Of a stretch of 64,000 bases of DNA, positions 27,108 through 36,252 are shown one piece after another. Numbering within the stretch: position 1 is the first letter of the stretch; every line of letters starts with the position of its first letter. Both the position numbers and the translations under genes were made by a program. Source of the stretch: Pseudocitrobacter vendiensis (GTDB lineage: Bacteria > Pseudomonadota > Gammaproteobacteria > Enterobacterales > Enterobacteriaceae); assembly GCF_943590815.1 (NCBI RefSeq), contig NZ_CALSBS010000007.1:62001-126000 (forward strand), given 5' to 3'. The notes under the pieces were generated by a model. The model was not told the DNA's origin. It saw nothing but the letters and a program-made list of their open reading frames with translations, and ran no database searches.

Positions 27108-27874
27108 TCGCCAGGCGCATCAATCACCTTTGGCGATTACTGATGACCGTACTGTGCTTTGCGCTGTTTGGTCTGGGCGGCCTGCTGTTGTCGCTTTTCT
27201 GGTTTAACCTGCTGCTGTTGGTCATGCGCGATGACGATAAACGCCGCCGCCTGGCGCGCCGCAGCATTTCGTCCAGCTTCCGCGCCTTTTTAAGATTTGC
27301 CAGCATGACGGGCGTGCTGCGCTATCGCGTGCAGGGCGCCGATATTTTACGTCAGGCGCGCGGTTGCCTGGTGGTAGCGAATCATCCCACACTGATTGAT
27401 TATGTACTGCTGGCCTCGGTGATGCCGGAAACAGACTGTCTGGTTAAGAGCGCGCTATTAAAGAACCCGTTTGTCAGCGGCGTGATCCGCGCGGCAGATT
27501 ATCTGGTCAACAGCGAAGCTGAACGTTTGCTCGCAGAAAGCCAGGCCCGTTTGCAGCGCGGCGACACGCTGATTATCTTTCCGGAAGGTACGCGTACCCG
27601 TCACGGCGAAACCATGACTCTCCAGCGCGGTGCCGCCAATATCGCGGTGCGCTGCGAACGCGATTTACGTTTGGTGAGCATACGCTGTAGCGAGCACCTG
27701 CTGGATAAGCAGCGTCCTTGGTATCACGTCCCGGAGACGACGCCGCAGTTTGAGGTTATCGTCCGGGAGAAAATCTGTATTAACGACTTTATTACCGTGA
27801 ATAAGCAAGAACCGGCGCTGGCCGCGCGTGCGCTAAACCGGCATCTTTTACAGCAATTACAATTATTTTGTTAA
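27104..27874 (+). CDS. Lysophospholipid acyltransferase-family protein of the APE cluster (ApeD by position)
   Basis: A 256-residue PlsC-type acyltransferase with an N-terminal membrane helix (about 10-40). The catalytic HxxxxD box is in VANHPTLIDY and the glycerolipid-type motif in FPEGTRTRHGE. Its likely role is attaching an acyl or polyene chain to the lipid anchor of the pigment in the inner membrane; this is inferred from family and cluster. ATG 27104 overlaps the apeC stop by ATGA. Confidence 0.85.
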   Translation: MIARRINHLWRLLMTVLCFALFGLGGLLLSLFWFNLLLLVMRDDDKRRRLARRSISSSFRAFLRFASMTGVLRYRVQGADILRQARGCLVVANHPTLIDYVLLASVMPETDCLVKSALLKNPFVSGVIRAADYLVNSEAERLLAESQARLQRGDTLIIFPEGTRTRHGETMTLQRGAANIAVRCERDLRLVSIRCSEHLLDKQRPWYHVPETTPQFEVIVREKICINDFITVNKQEPALAARALNRHLLQQLQLFC

Positions 27875-27898
27875 AACATCATTGTGCAGGAATTAACG

Positions 27899-28156
27899 AT
27901 GCAAGAGCTCTATTCTGAGATTAAACATCTCATCATTAACACATTGAATCTGGATGAACTGAGCGTGGACGACATTGATACCGATGCGGCCCTGTTCGGC
28001 GACGGCTTAGGCCTGGATTCTATTGATGCGCTGGAGCTGGGGCTGGCGGTAAAAAACCAGTATGGCATTGTGCTTTCTGCTGAAAATGAAGCGATGCGCC
28101 AGCATTTCTATTCGGTGGCGACGCTCGCTGCTTTTATTCAATCTCAACGCGCCTGA
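27899..28156 (+). CDS. apeE: Aryl polyene acyl carrier protein (ApeE)
   Basis: An 85-residue acyl carrier protein that holds the growing chain on a phosphopantetheine arm. The attachment serine is in GLGLDSIDALELG (about residue 41). ATG 27899 follows AGGA; a GTG at 27884 is also in frame but less likely. It is acidic, as carrier proteins are, and is followed after 12 bp by a second carrier gene. Confidence 0.9.
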   Translation: MQELYSEIKHLIINTLNLDELSVDDIDTDAALFGDGLGLDSIDALELGLAVKNQYGIVLSAENEAMRQHFYSVATLAAFIQSQRA

Positions 28157-28168
28157 GGAGATGCCATC

Positions 28169-28420
28169 ATGACCGACCAAACTGCTGTCTATCAGGAAGT
28201 CACTTCCCTGCTGGTAAAACTGTTCGAAGTCGACCCGGCGGCAATCACCCCCGAGGCACGTCTGTATGAAGATCTTGAACTCGATAGCATTGATGCTGTT
28301 GATATGATCGTCCAGTTGCAGAAGAAGACCGGCAAAAAAATTAAGCCGGAAGAGTTCAAAGCCGTGCGCACCGTGCAGGATGTGGTTGACGCCGTCGAGC
28401 GCCTGCTGCGGGAAGCCTGA
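28169..28420 (+). CDS. apeF: Aryl polyene acyl carrier protein (ApeF)
   Basis: An 83-residue second acyl carrier protein. The attachment site is DLELDSIDAVDMIV (Ser at about 39), closer to fatty-acid AcpP (DSLDTVE) than ApeE is. ATG 28169 follows GAGGAG. The two carriers probably divide priming and extension roles. Both need a phosphopantetheinyl transferase such as the one at 39837. Confidence 0.9.
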   Translation: MTDQTAVYQEVTSLLVKLFEVDPAAITPEARLYEDLELDSIDAVDMIVQLQKKTGKKIKPEEFKAVRTVQDVVDAVERLLREA

Positions 28421-28426
28421 TTTTTC

Positions 28427-28996
28427 GTGCGTTTACCGCTCCTCAAGATAATCACCGCGTGTGTGCTGCTGGCCTGGCCATTTTTGGTCTGGTTTGGCCT
28501 GGCGCATAACGGCCTGCAATGGCTGCTGCCCACGCTGGCGGTCGTTCTGCTACTTCGTCTGCGTCAGGCGCAGGACAACGCCGGGCCGATGCGCCGGGTG
28601 ATGCAAAGCGTCGCGCTAGCCGGGCTGGCGCTCTGCCTTGCCAGCGCGCTGCTGGGAACGCATCAGTTGTTGCTCTACTGGCCTGTGGCGGTCAATGGCA
28701 TCATGCTCGCATTGTTTGGCAGTTCGCTGTTTGGCGCGATGCCGCTGGTTGAACGGCTGGCGCGCCTACAATATCCGCAACTCTCCGCGCAGGGTGTGCG
28801 CTACACGCGACGCGTGACGCAAATCTGGTGCGGCTTTTTTATTCTCAATGGCAGCGTTGCCCTGATCACCGCGCGGATCGGCGATATGGCGCTATGGAGC
28901 GCGTGGAACGGGATGATCGCCTACCTGCTGATGGGTGCGCTCATGGCTGGTGAATGGCTGGTGCGCCGCCGGGTGATGAAGCGAGAAACCGCATGA
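28427..28996 (+). CDS. Membrane protein of the APE cluster (ApeG by position)
   Basis: A 189-residue integral membrane protein with about five hydrophobic segments (roughly 5-22, 27-40, 58-75, 82-99 and 128-172). It is predicted to start at GTG 28427 six bp after apeF. The family (COG4648-like) occurs in APE clusters but has no assigned reaction. The stop overlaps the start of the ligase gene by ATGA. Possible roles are pigment handling in the inner membrane or helping the membrane acyltransferases. Confidence 0.75.
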   Translation: MRLPLLKIITACVLLAWPFLVWFGLAHNGLQWLLPTLAVVLLLRLRQAQDNAGPMRRVMQSVALAGLALCLASALLGTHQLLLYWPVAVNGIMLALFGSSLFGAMPLVERLARLQYPQLSAQGVRYTRRVTQIWCGFFILNGSVALITARIGDMALWSAWNGMIAYLLMGALMAGEWLVRRRVMKRETA

Positions 28997-30351
28997 ACGC
29001 GCCGCGCCCGTTATCCTGCTGGCTGAGTACCGAACGTCCCGATACCACGCCCGTCGCCTGGTCAGGCGAGCGCCTCTGGAGGCTGGGCCAACTGCGTAAC
29101 GACGTGGCCACGCACTGCGCGTGGCTGCAAACGCAGAAGGGGCAGCGCTGGGCGCTGTGTCTGGAAGAGAGCTATCTGTTTCTTGTTGCCCTGCTGGCGA
29201 CGCTGCATGCCGGAAAAACGCCAGTATTGCCAGGTCACGCTCGCCCTTTGCAGCTTGAGGAACAACGTGCGTTATTCGACGGCGTCTTAAGCGATGGTCC
29301 TCTGAACTGGAATGGCCCCTTACGCATCATCAACAGCCACGACCGTGAAGATGCTCAACCGCTTCCCGCGGTACCTGAAGACGCGGGGCTGGAACTTTTT
29401 ACCTCCGGCTCCACCGGGCAGCCCAAGCGCATTTACAAAAGCCTGGTGGCGCTGGATGCGGAATCCGCTCTGCTGGCCGCACGCTTTACCGGGCGGCTGG
29501 CCGATTGCCGGGTGGTCTCATCCGTCTCGCCGCAGCATCTCTATGGCCTGACCTTCCGTATTTTTCTGCCGATGTCATTGGGCCTGCCGCTGCATGCCGA
29601 CACCCTCGCCTGGCCTGAACAGCTGGCTGCGCTCGACACGCGTTCGCGTTACCTGTTTATCAGCAGCCCGGCGTTTCTGAAGCATCTGGATACGCGGCTG
29701 ACGGCCCCTGACGTCGCCATGGTGTTAACCGCGGGCGGCATGCTGCACTGGCGCGACGCGCAACACGCGCACCTCTGGCTGCACATCTGGCCCGACGAAA
29801 TCTATGGCAGCAGCGAGACGGGTGTCCTCGCATGGCGGCAACGCAGCATGGACGATACCCCCTGGCAGCCCTTCCCCGGCGTGACGTTCACGGCAGAGAA
29901 TGATAATTGGCGTGTGACATCACCGCTGATTGCCGAGCCTGGTGGTCTGGTGCTGGAAGACGCGCTGCGCTTCACGGCGAATAACCACTTTCATCTGCTT
30001 GGGCGGCGCGGGCGTATAGTGAAAATCGCCGACAAACGGATTTCGCTGGCCGAAGTTGAGCAGCGCGTATTATCGCTGGCGGGCGTGCGCGATGCTGCAG
30101 CCATACTGATTACGCGCGGCACGCGCCAGAGCATTGGTGTACTGCTGGTGCTTGATGATGCTATGCGCCAGGCCTGGCAGCGCGCGAGCCGCAAACAGGA
30201 GCTGGCGTGGCGTCAGGCGCTGCGCCCCTGGCTGGAGTCCGTCGCACTTCCCCGTTACTGGCGCGTGGTGGATGCGATTCCGACAAACACAATGAATAAG
30301 CGCATCGATGCGCAATTACAGGAGTGCTTTCATGACCATGTCGCCCGATGA
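28993..30351 (+). CDS. apeH: Acyl-ACP synthetase activating the aryl starter (ApeH)
   Basis: AMP-forming ligase, 452 residues, that would activate 4-hydroxybenzoate (or a related aryl acid) and load it on an APE carrier protein. The P-loop is LFTSGSTGQPKRIYKS (about 133-148); the A5 motif is IYGSSETGVLAW, and the hinge region reads RRGRIVKIADKRISLAEVE with a conserved C-terminal lysine in NTMNKRIDAQLQ. ATG 28993 overlaps the previous stop. It is shorter than usual acyl-CoA ligases (about 500-550) but typical for this cluster. Confidence 0.88.
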   Translation: MNAPRPLSCWLSTERPDTTPVAWSGERLWRLGQLRNDVATHCAWLQTQKGQRWALCLEESYLFLVALLATLHAGKTPVLPGHARPLQLEEQRALFDGVLSDGPLNWNGPLRIINSHDREDAQPLPAVPEDAGLELFTSGSTGQPKRIYKSLVALDAESALLAARFTGRLADCRVVSSVSPQHLYGLTFRIFLPMSLGLPLHADTLAWPEQLAALDTRSRYLFISSPAFLKHLDTRLTAPDVAMVLTAGGMLHWRDAQHAHLWLHIWPDEIYGSSETGVLAWRQRSMDDTPWQPFPGVTFTAENDNWRVTSPLIAEPGGLVLEDALRFTANNHFHLLGRRGRIVKIADKRISLAEVEQRVLSLAGVRDAAAILITRGTRQSIGVLLVLDDAMRQAWQRASRKQELAWRQALRPWLESVALPRYWRVVDAIPTNTMNKRIDAQLQECFHDHVAR

Positions 30352-30691
30352 AATTTCCTGCCAGCATACGGGCGAGGACGAGGCGGAGATTGTCCTGCAC
30401 CTGCCCGCCACGCTGTTCTGGTTTAAGGGGCACTTTGCCGTCCAGCCACTGCTGCCGGGCGTCGCACAGCTGGAGTGGGTCATGCACTATGCCAGCCGTT
30501 TACTGACGCCTGACTATCGCTTTCACAGTATTCAAAATGTGAAGTTCCAGGCGCCGCTACTGCCGGAAAACCGCATCACCTTAACGCTGACCTGGCAGGC
30601 ATCGCGCCAGATACTCGCCTTCTGCTACCAGCGCCACGACGGCGACGCGCGCCACACCACCAGCAGCGGGAAAATCCGTTTATGCCGTTAA
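30332..30691 (+). CDS. apeI: Aryl polyene 3-hydroxyacyl-ACP dehydratase (ApeI)
   Basis: A 119-residue hot-dog-fold protein. The FabA/FabZ-like motif is GHFAVQPLLPGVAQLEW, with catalytic His about 34 and Glu about 48. It would dehydrate 3-hydroxyacyl intermediates to make each double bond of the polyene. ATG 30332 follows AGGAG. It overlaps the end of apeH by 20 bp and the start of the next gene by 10 bp, which fits one translated unit. Confidence 0.87.
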   Translation: MTMSPDEISCQHTGEDEAEIVLHLPATLFWFKGHFAVQPLLPGVAQLEWVMHYASRLLTPDYRFHSIQNVKFQAPLLPENRITLTLTWQASRQILAFCYQRHDGDARHTTSSGKIRLCR

Positions 30692-32358
30692 CCTTCACGC
30701 CCTGCGTGGTGATCCCCTGCTACAACCACGGCGCGATGATGGCGCGGGTACTGACGCGTCTTGCGCCGTTTGCCCTGCCCATTATCCTCGTCGACGATGG
30801 CAGCGACGACGCGACCCGGTGCGAATTACACACGCTTGCCGAGAATCACCCCAGCGTCACGCTCATTCGCCAGCCGCACAATGCGGGCAAAGGTGCGGCG
30901 GTGATCCGTGGGCTGGAAGAGGCGGCGCGCGCAGGTTTCAGCCATGCGGTTCAGGTCGATGCCGACGGGCAGCACGCGATTGAAGATATTCCGGCGCTGC
31001 TTGCGCTTTCGCAGCAACATCCCGAGGCGCTGATTTCCGGGCAGCCGATTTACGATGACTCCATCCCCCGCTCACGCTTGTATGGCCGCTGGATAACCCA
31101 CGTCTGGGTGTGGATTGAAACGCTGTCGTTGCAGCTTAAAGACAGCATGTGCGGTTTTCGCGTTTATCCGATTACGCCGACGCTGCAACTGGCACAGCGT
31201 GTGCCGCTCGGCAAGCGAATGGATTTCGACACCGAAGTGATGGTGCGTCTCTACTGGAAAGGTCATCGCAGCTATTTTCTGCCAACGCGCGTCACCTACC
31301 CGCAGGATGGGCTTTCCCATTTCGATGCGTTGAAAGACAACGTGCGCATCTCCTGGATGCACACCCGACTTTTCTTCGGCATGCTGCCGCGTATTCCGTC
31401 GCTGCTGTTTCGCCGTCGCAATGTGCACTGGGCAGAGCAAAAAGAGGTAAAGGGATTATGGGGCATGCGCCTGATGCTGCGTGTGTGGCAACGGTTGGGG
31501 CGTGGCGCATTTTCGCTGCTGCTGAAACCGGTGGTGGCCGTGTACTGGCTGATTGCAGGGGCTGAACGACGCGCCTCGCAGCAATGGCTCTCGCGCGTAC
31601 ATCAACAGCAGCCGAACGCGAAGCCACTGAGCAGCTATCGCCACTTTCTGCGCTTTGGCGAGGCGATGCTCGATAAAGTCGCCAGCTGGCGCGGGGAGCT
31701 GCGTTTTGGCCACGAGGTGGTGTTTGCCCCCGGCGCGGAAGCGGCGCTGGCAATGCATGAACCGCGCGGCAAATTGCTACTGGCATCGCATCTTGGCGAT
31801 GTGGAAGCCTGTCGCGCGCTGGCACAGCGTGAAGAAGGCCGGGTGATCAACGCGCTGGTATTCAGTGAAAATGCCCAGCGATTCAAACAGATCATGCAGG
31901 AAATGGCGCCACAGGCCGGGCTGAACCTGATGCCGGTCACCGACATCGGCCCGGATACCGCCATGCTGCTGAAAGAGAAACTGGATCGCGGCGAATGGGT
32001 GGCGATCGTTGGCGATCGTATCGCCGTTAATCGTCAGCGCGGCGGCGACTGGCGCGTTATATGGAGCCGCTTTATGGGCCAGCCCGCACCGTTCCCGCAG
32101 GGTCCGTTTATTCTCGCCGCGCTGCTGCGCTGCCCGACCTTACTGATTTTCGCCCTGAAACAGCAGGGCCAATTACACATTCATTGCGAACCGTTCGCCG
32201 ACCCGTTGCTGCTGCCGCGCGCAGAGCGCCAGGCGGCGCTTCAGCAGGCGGTAGACCGCTATGCACAACGGCTGGAGCATTACGCGCTTCTGGCGCCGCT
32301 GGACTGGTTTAACTTTTTTGATTTCTGGCGGCTGCCCGACGCGGCCAATAAGGAGTAA
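30682..32358 (+). CDS. Glycosyltransferase family 2 fused to an acyltransferase (ApeJ by position)
   Basis: A 558-residue two-domain protein. Residues 1-240 are a GT2 dolichol-phosphate-mannose-synthase-like domain, with PCYNHG, LVDDGSDD and the metal-binding VDADGQH. After a hydrophobic linker (about 268-295), residues 320-555 are a LpxL/HtrB-like acyltransferase with SHLGDVEACRAL (H-x4-E) and PFPQGPFILAAL. It probably builds the glycolipid anchor that ties the pigment to the outer membrane. In some E. coli clusters I recall a HAL-type ammonia lyase gene just downstream; here none is present and the thioesterase follows after 3 bp. Confidence 0.85.
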   Translation: MPLTFTPCVVIPCYNHGAMMARVLTRLAPFALPIILVDDGSDDATRCELHTLAENHPSVTLIRQPHNAGKGAAVIRGLEEAARAGFSHAVQVDADGQHAIEDIPALLALSQQHPEALISGQPIYDDSIPRSRLYGRWITHVWVWIETLSLQLKDSMCGFRVYPITPTLQLAQRVPLGKRMDFDTEVMVRLYWKGHRSYFLPTRVTYPQDGLSHFDALKDNVRISWMHTRLFFGMLPRIPSLLFRRRNVHWAEQKEVKGLWGMRLMLRVWQRLGRGAFSLLLKPVVAVYWLIAGAERRASQQWLSRVHQQQPNAKPLSSYRHFLRFGEAMLDKVASWRGELRFGHEVVFAPGAEAALAMHEPRGKLLLASHLGDVEACRALAQREEGRVINALVFSENAQRFKQIMQEMAPQAGLNLMPVTDIGPDTAMLLKEKLDRGEWVAIVGDRIAVNRQRGGDWRVIWSRFMGQPAPFPQGPFILAALLRCPTLLIFALKQQGQLHIHCEPFADPLLLPRAERQAALQQAVDRYAQRLEHYALLAPLDWFNFFDFWRLPDAANKE

Positions 32359-32361
32359 AGG

Positions 32362-32784
32362 GTGCTTAACGATCCCCGCTTTACCACTGAGGTTGAACTC
32401 ACCATCCCGTTTCATGACGTCGATGCGATGGGCGTAGTGTGGCACGGCAACTATTTCCGTTATTTCGAAATCGCCCGCGAAGCGCTACTCAACCAGTTCG
32501 ACTACGGCTATCGCCAGATGAAAGCGTCAGGCTATGTCTGGCCTGTGGTGGATACGCGCGTTAAATATCGCGATGCCCTGACCTTCGAGCAACGTATCCG
32601 CGTGCGGGCGCATCTGGAAGAGTACGAAAACCGACTGCGCATTGCCTACCAGATTTTCGACGCCGAAAGCGGCAAGCGCACCACGACCGGCTACACCATT
32701 CAGGTGGCGGTTGAGGAAGCCAGCAAAGCAATGTGCTTCGTCAGCCCGGCGGTTCTTTTTGAACGAATGGGAGTCGAGCCATGA
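32362..32784 (+). CDS. Acyl-CoA/ACP thioesterase, 4HBT family (ApeK by position)
   Basis: A 140-residue hot-dog thioesterase of the YbgC/4-hydroxybenzoyl-CoA type. The signature is HDVDAMGVVWHGNYFRYFE with the catalytic aspartate at about 17. The start is GTG 32362, just after AAGGAGT. It could release or edit stalled aryl acyl chains. The stop overlaps the next ATG by 4 bp. Confidence 0.85.
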   Translation: MLNDPRFTTEVELTIPFHDVDAMGVVWHGNYFRYFEIAREALLNQFDYGYRQMKASGYVWPVVDTRVKYRDALTFEQRIRVRAHLEEYENRLRIAYQIFDAESGKRTTTGYTIQVAVEEASKAMCFVSPAVLFERMGVEP

Positions 32785-33386
32785 AACTCCTGCCGCTTAT
32801 TTTCCTGTTGATTACGCCGTGGGTACACGCCGTAACGCTGGACGACCTGCAACAGCGTTTTACCGAACAGCCGATTGTGCGCGCCCACTTCGAGCAAACC
32901 CGCACCATTAAAACGATGCCGCAGCCGCTGCGTTCTCAGGGCGAGATGCTGATTGCGCGTGACAACGGCTTACTGTGGGATCAGAAAACGCCGTTCCCGA
33001 TGCAGCTGATGCTTACCGACACCCGCATGGTACAGCAGGTTAACGGCCAGCCGCCGCAGGTGATCACCGCCGACAATAACCCGCAGATGTTTCAGCTTAA
33101 TCATCTGCTGCGCGCCTTATTCCAGGCCGATCGCCGCGTGCTGGAACAAAACTTCCGCATCAACCTTCAGGACAAAGGCGATAACCGCTGGGCGTTGCGC
33201 CTGACGCCCATCACCTCGCCGCTGGATAAGATTTTTGCCTCTATCGACCTGAGCGGGCAGCAGTTTCTCGACACTATCCAGTTGAATGATCAACAGGGTG
33301 ACCGCACCGATATCGCCCTCTCACAACACAGCCTGACGCCAGCCACCCTGACCCATGACGAACAACAACGTTTTAGCGCCCAATAA
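32781..33386 (+). CDS. LolA-like periplasmic lipoprotein carrier of the APE cluster (ApeL by position)
   Basis: A 201-residue periplasmic protein with a signal peptide (residues 1-17, MKLLPLIFLLITPWVHA). The mature part is LolA-like: FEQTRTIKTMPQPLRSQGEM and the substrate-face DNGLLWDQKTPFPM. In APE clusters it is thought to ferry the lipid-linked pigment across the periplasm. Its end overlaps the following gene by 32 bp. Confidence 0.84.
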   Translation: MKLLPLIFLLITPWVHAVTLDDLQQRFTEQPIVRAHFEQTRTIKTMPQPLRSQGEMLIARDNGLLWDQKTPFPMQLMLTDTRMVQQVNGQPPQVITADNNPQMFQLNHLLRALFQADRRVLEQNFRINLQDKGDNRWALRLTPITSPLDKIFASIDLSGQQFLDTIQLNDQQGDRTDIALSQHSLTPATLTHDEQQRFSAQ

Positions 33387-35676
33387 CGCCCGCCGTCCGG
33401 CGCTGATCTGGGCTGTTTTTTGCCTGATATTGCTGGGCACGCTGCTGGCACTGTTACCCGGCGCGAGGATGAATAGCAGCGTGCTGGCGATGCTGCCAAA
33501 GCAGGCGTTAGGTGATATTCCGCCCGCACTGAATGATGGTTTTATCTCACGCCTTGATAAGCAAATGATGTGGCTGGTTAGCCCGGGTAAAACGCCCGAT
33601 CCCCACGTCGCGCAGGCGTGGTTTGATCAACTGAAAAGCACCCCGGCGCTGGCGCAGGTAAAAGGGCCGATGGATGCCAAAAACCAGCAGGATTGGGGCA
33701 CATTTTACTGGCAGCACCGCAACGGCATGATAGACAGCGCCACCCGCGCTCGCCTGCAAAACGGCGGCGAGGCGCAAGCGCAGTGGGTCCTCTCACAGCT
33801 CTACTCCGCCTTTTCCGGCGTCAGCGGCAAAGAACTGCAAAACGATCCCTTCATGCTGACGCGCGGTTCCCAACTGGCGTTAATGCAAAACAGCCAGCGC
33901 TTACGCCTGATGGACGGCTGGCTGGCCACGCAGGATCAAGACGGTAACTACTGGTATCTGTTACACGGGGAGCTGCAAAGCGACGCGTTTGATATGCAGC
34001 AAACCCACCAACTGGTGCAGGAACTGACCGCCGCCGAAGCCCGGCTTAAAACGCGCTTCCCGCAGGCGCAGGTGTTATCACGCGGCACGGTGCTGTACAG
34101 CGATTACGCCAGCCAGCAGGCGAAACACGATATCTCCACGCTCGGCGCGGCAACGGTATTCGGCGTGCTACTGCTGATTGTGCTGGTGTTTCGCTCGCTG
34201 CGTCCGCTGCTGTTGAGCCTGCTCTCCATCGGCATTGGCGCGCTGGCAGGCACAACGGTGACGCTACTGTTGTTTGGCGAACTGCATCTGATGACGCTGG
34301 TGATGAGCATGAGCATCATCGGCATCTCTGCCGACTACACGCTCTATTATCTGACCGAACGGATGGTGCACGGCGCGGAAAACTCGCCGTGGCAAAGCCT
34401 TGCCAAAGTGCGAAACGCGCTGCTGCTGGCGCTGCTGACCACGGTTGTCGCCTATCTGATTATGATGCTGGCCCCCTTCCCCGGCATTCGCCAGATGGCA
34501 ATCTTTGCCGCCGTGGGGCTGAGCGCGTCCTGCCTGACGGTGGTGTTCTGGCATCCGTGGCTGTGTCTCGGGCTACCGGTGCGCCCGGTGCCGATGCTCG
34601 GCCTGCTGCTGCGCTGGCTCGCCCTGTGGCGACGCAATAACGCATTGATTTACGGCCTGCCCGCCGCGCTGACCGTGGTTTCGCTGATCGGCCTTTCCAC
34701 ACTTCACGTTAACGATGATATCGCCCAGTTGCAGGCGCTGCCGCCGCATCTGCTTAAACAGGAAAAGCAGATCACGCAGCTCACCGGGCAGAACGTCGAT
34801 CAGAAATGGTTTGTGGTCTACGGCGACTCGCCAGAGCAGACGCTGACGCGCATGGAGGCGTTTACCGCGCATCTGGATACCGCTCGCCAGCAAGGCTTAT
34901 TCGCCCGTTATCGCACCATTCCGCTGAATTCACAGGCGCGTCAGGCGCAGGATCTGGCGCTGCTCAACCACGCTGCGCCGGCAATCGGCCAGGCACTCTT
35001 ACAGGCGGGACTGCATGACGTGAAACCCGACCTTCGCGCGATGCCGGTGAACGTATCCGACTGGCTGGCAAGCCCTGTCAGCGAAGGCTGGCGGTTGATG
35101 TGGTTGACGCTGCCGCGCGGCATAAGTGGCGTGCTTATTCCCGTGGACGGCGTGAAAGATAGCGCGGCGTTAAAGGCGCTGGCGGAACACCACACCGGCG
35201 TCGCCTGGGTTGACAGAAAACAGAGTTTCGATGCGCTGTTCGCGCTGTACCGCACTGTATTAACGGTGCTGCTTGGCGTGGCGCTGGCGGCTATCGCGAT
35301 TGGCGCAGTCTTACGAATGGGCTGGCGAAAGGGGTTAATCAGTTTGATTCCGTCTCTGCTCTCGCTGGGCTGCGGGCTGGCGGCGCTCTCCTTTAGCGGG
35401 CACAGCGTCAACCTCTTCTCACTGCTGGCGCTGGTGCTGGTATTGGGTATCGGCATTAACTATACCCTGTTCTTCAGCAACCCGCGCGGCACGCCGCTGA
35501 CGTCGCTGCTCGCCATCACGCTTGCAATGATGACCACCTTGTTGACGCTGGGCATGCTGGTCTTCAGCAGTACCCAGGCCATAAGCAGTTTTGGGATTGT
35601 CCTGGTCTGCGGTATCTTCACCGCCTGGCTACTGTCGCCACTGGCGATGCCAACGAAAAAAAGAGAAAAACGATGA
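33355..35676 (+). CDS. MMPL/RND-family exporter of the APE cluster (ApeM by position)
   Basis: A 773-residue inner-membrane exporter with the MMPL layout: one helix, a large periplasmic loop (about 45-250), a helix bundle, a second loop and a second bundle. The family's conserved charged helix is seen as SIIGISADYTLYYLTERM in the first bundle and VLGIGINYTLFFSNP in the second. It probably lifts the aryl polyene lipid from the inner membrane to the LolA-like carrier. ATG 33355 lies inside the previous gene (32-bp overlap). Confidence 0.86.
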   Translation: MTNNNVLAPNNARRPALIWAVFCLILLGTLLALLPGARMNSSVLAMLPKQALGDIPPALNDGFISRLDKQMMWLVSPGKTPDPHVAQAWFDQLKSTPALAQVKGPMDAKNQQDWGTFYWQHRNGMIDSATRARLQNGGEAQAQWVLSQLYSAFSGVSGKELQNDPFMLTRGSQLALMQNSQRLRLMDGWLATQDQDGNYWYLLHGELQSDAFDMQQTHQLVQELTAAEARLKTRFPQAQVLSRGTVLYSDYASQQAKHDISTLGAATVFGVLLLIVLVFRSLRPLLLSLLSIGIGALAGTTVTLLLFGELHLMTLVMSMSIIGISADYTLYYLTERMVHGAENSPWQSLAKVRNALLLALLTTVVAYLIMMLAPFPGIRQMAIFAAVGLSASCLTVVFWHPWLCLGLPVRPVPMLGLLLRWLALWRRNNALIYGLPAALTVVSLIGLSTLHVNDDIAQLQALPPHLLKQEKQITQLTGQNVDQKWFVVYGDSPEQTLTRMEAFTAHLDTARQQGLFARYRTIPLNSQARQAQDLALLNHAAPAIGQALLQAGLHDVKPDLRAMPVNVSDWLASPVSEGWRLMWLTLPRGISGVLIPVDGVKDSAALKALAEHHTGVAWVDRKQSFDALFALYRTVLTVLLGVALAAIAIGAVLRMGWRKGLISLIPSLLSLGCGLAALSFSGHSVNLFSLLALVLVLGIGINYTLFFSNPRGTPLTSLLAITLAMMTTLLTLGMLVFSSTQAISSFGIVLVCGIFTAWLLSPLAMPTKKREKR

Positions 35677-36251
35677 TGATACGCAACGCCTGGCGCGCCC
35701 TTGCGCTGGCAACCGCGCTGCTGCTTGCGGGCTGTAGCCACGATCATGATGGCTCCCGCCCCACCGCCTGGCTACAACCGGGCGCGCGCGTGACGCTGCC
35801 TGAAGCGGGCATGACGCCCGCCTTTACGTCGCAGCAGCTTTTGACCGGCACCTTCAACGGCAAAACCCAATCATTAATGGTGATGCTGGATGCCGATGAA
35901 CACAAAATCACGCTCGCCGGGCTGTCGTCGCTGGGGATCCGTCTTTTCCTGCTGACCTATGATGAAAAAGGCCTGCGCACGGAACAAAACATCGTCGTAC
36001 CGCAATTGCCGCCCGCAAGCCAGGTACTGGCTGATGTGATGCTCAGCTATCTGCCGATTAGCGCGTGGCAGCCGCAGTTGCCGAAAGGCTGGACGCTCAC
36101 CGACGCGGGCGATAAACGCGCGCTGCGTAACGCCCGCGGTGAAGTGGTCACTGACATCACCTATATGACGCGCAAAGGCAAACGCGAACCGGTCAGCATT
36201 GAGCAGCGCGCCTTCAAATACCACATCACCATTCAATACCTGGATGACTGA
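35673..36251 (+). CDS. DUF3261 lipoprotein of the APE cluster (ApeN by position)
   Basis: A 192-residue predicted lipoprotein. The lipobox LLLAGC places the modified cysteine at residue 21, followed by SHDHDG. The rest matches DUF3261, found almost only in APE clusters. It may be the outer-membrane receptor for the LolA-like carrier, by analogy with LolB; this is inference. Its start overlaps the exporter stop by 4 bp. Confidence 0.82.
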   Translation: MMIRNAWRALALATALLLAGCSHDHDGSRPTAWLQPGARVTLPEAGMTPAFTSQQLLTGTFNGKTQSLMVMLDADEHKITLAGLSSLGIRLFLLTYDEKGLRTEQNIVVPQLPPASQVLADVMLSYLPISAWQPQLPKGWTLTDAGDKRALRNARGEVVTDITYMTRKGKREPVSIEQRAFKYHITIQYLDD

Positions 36252-36252
36252 T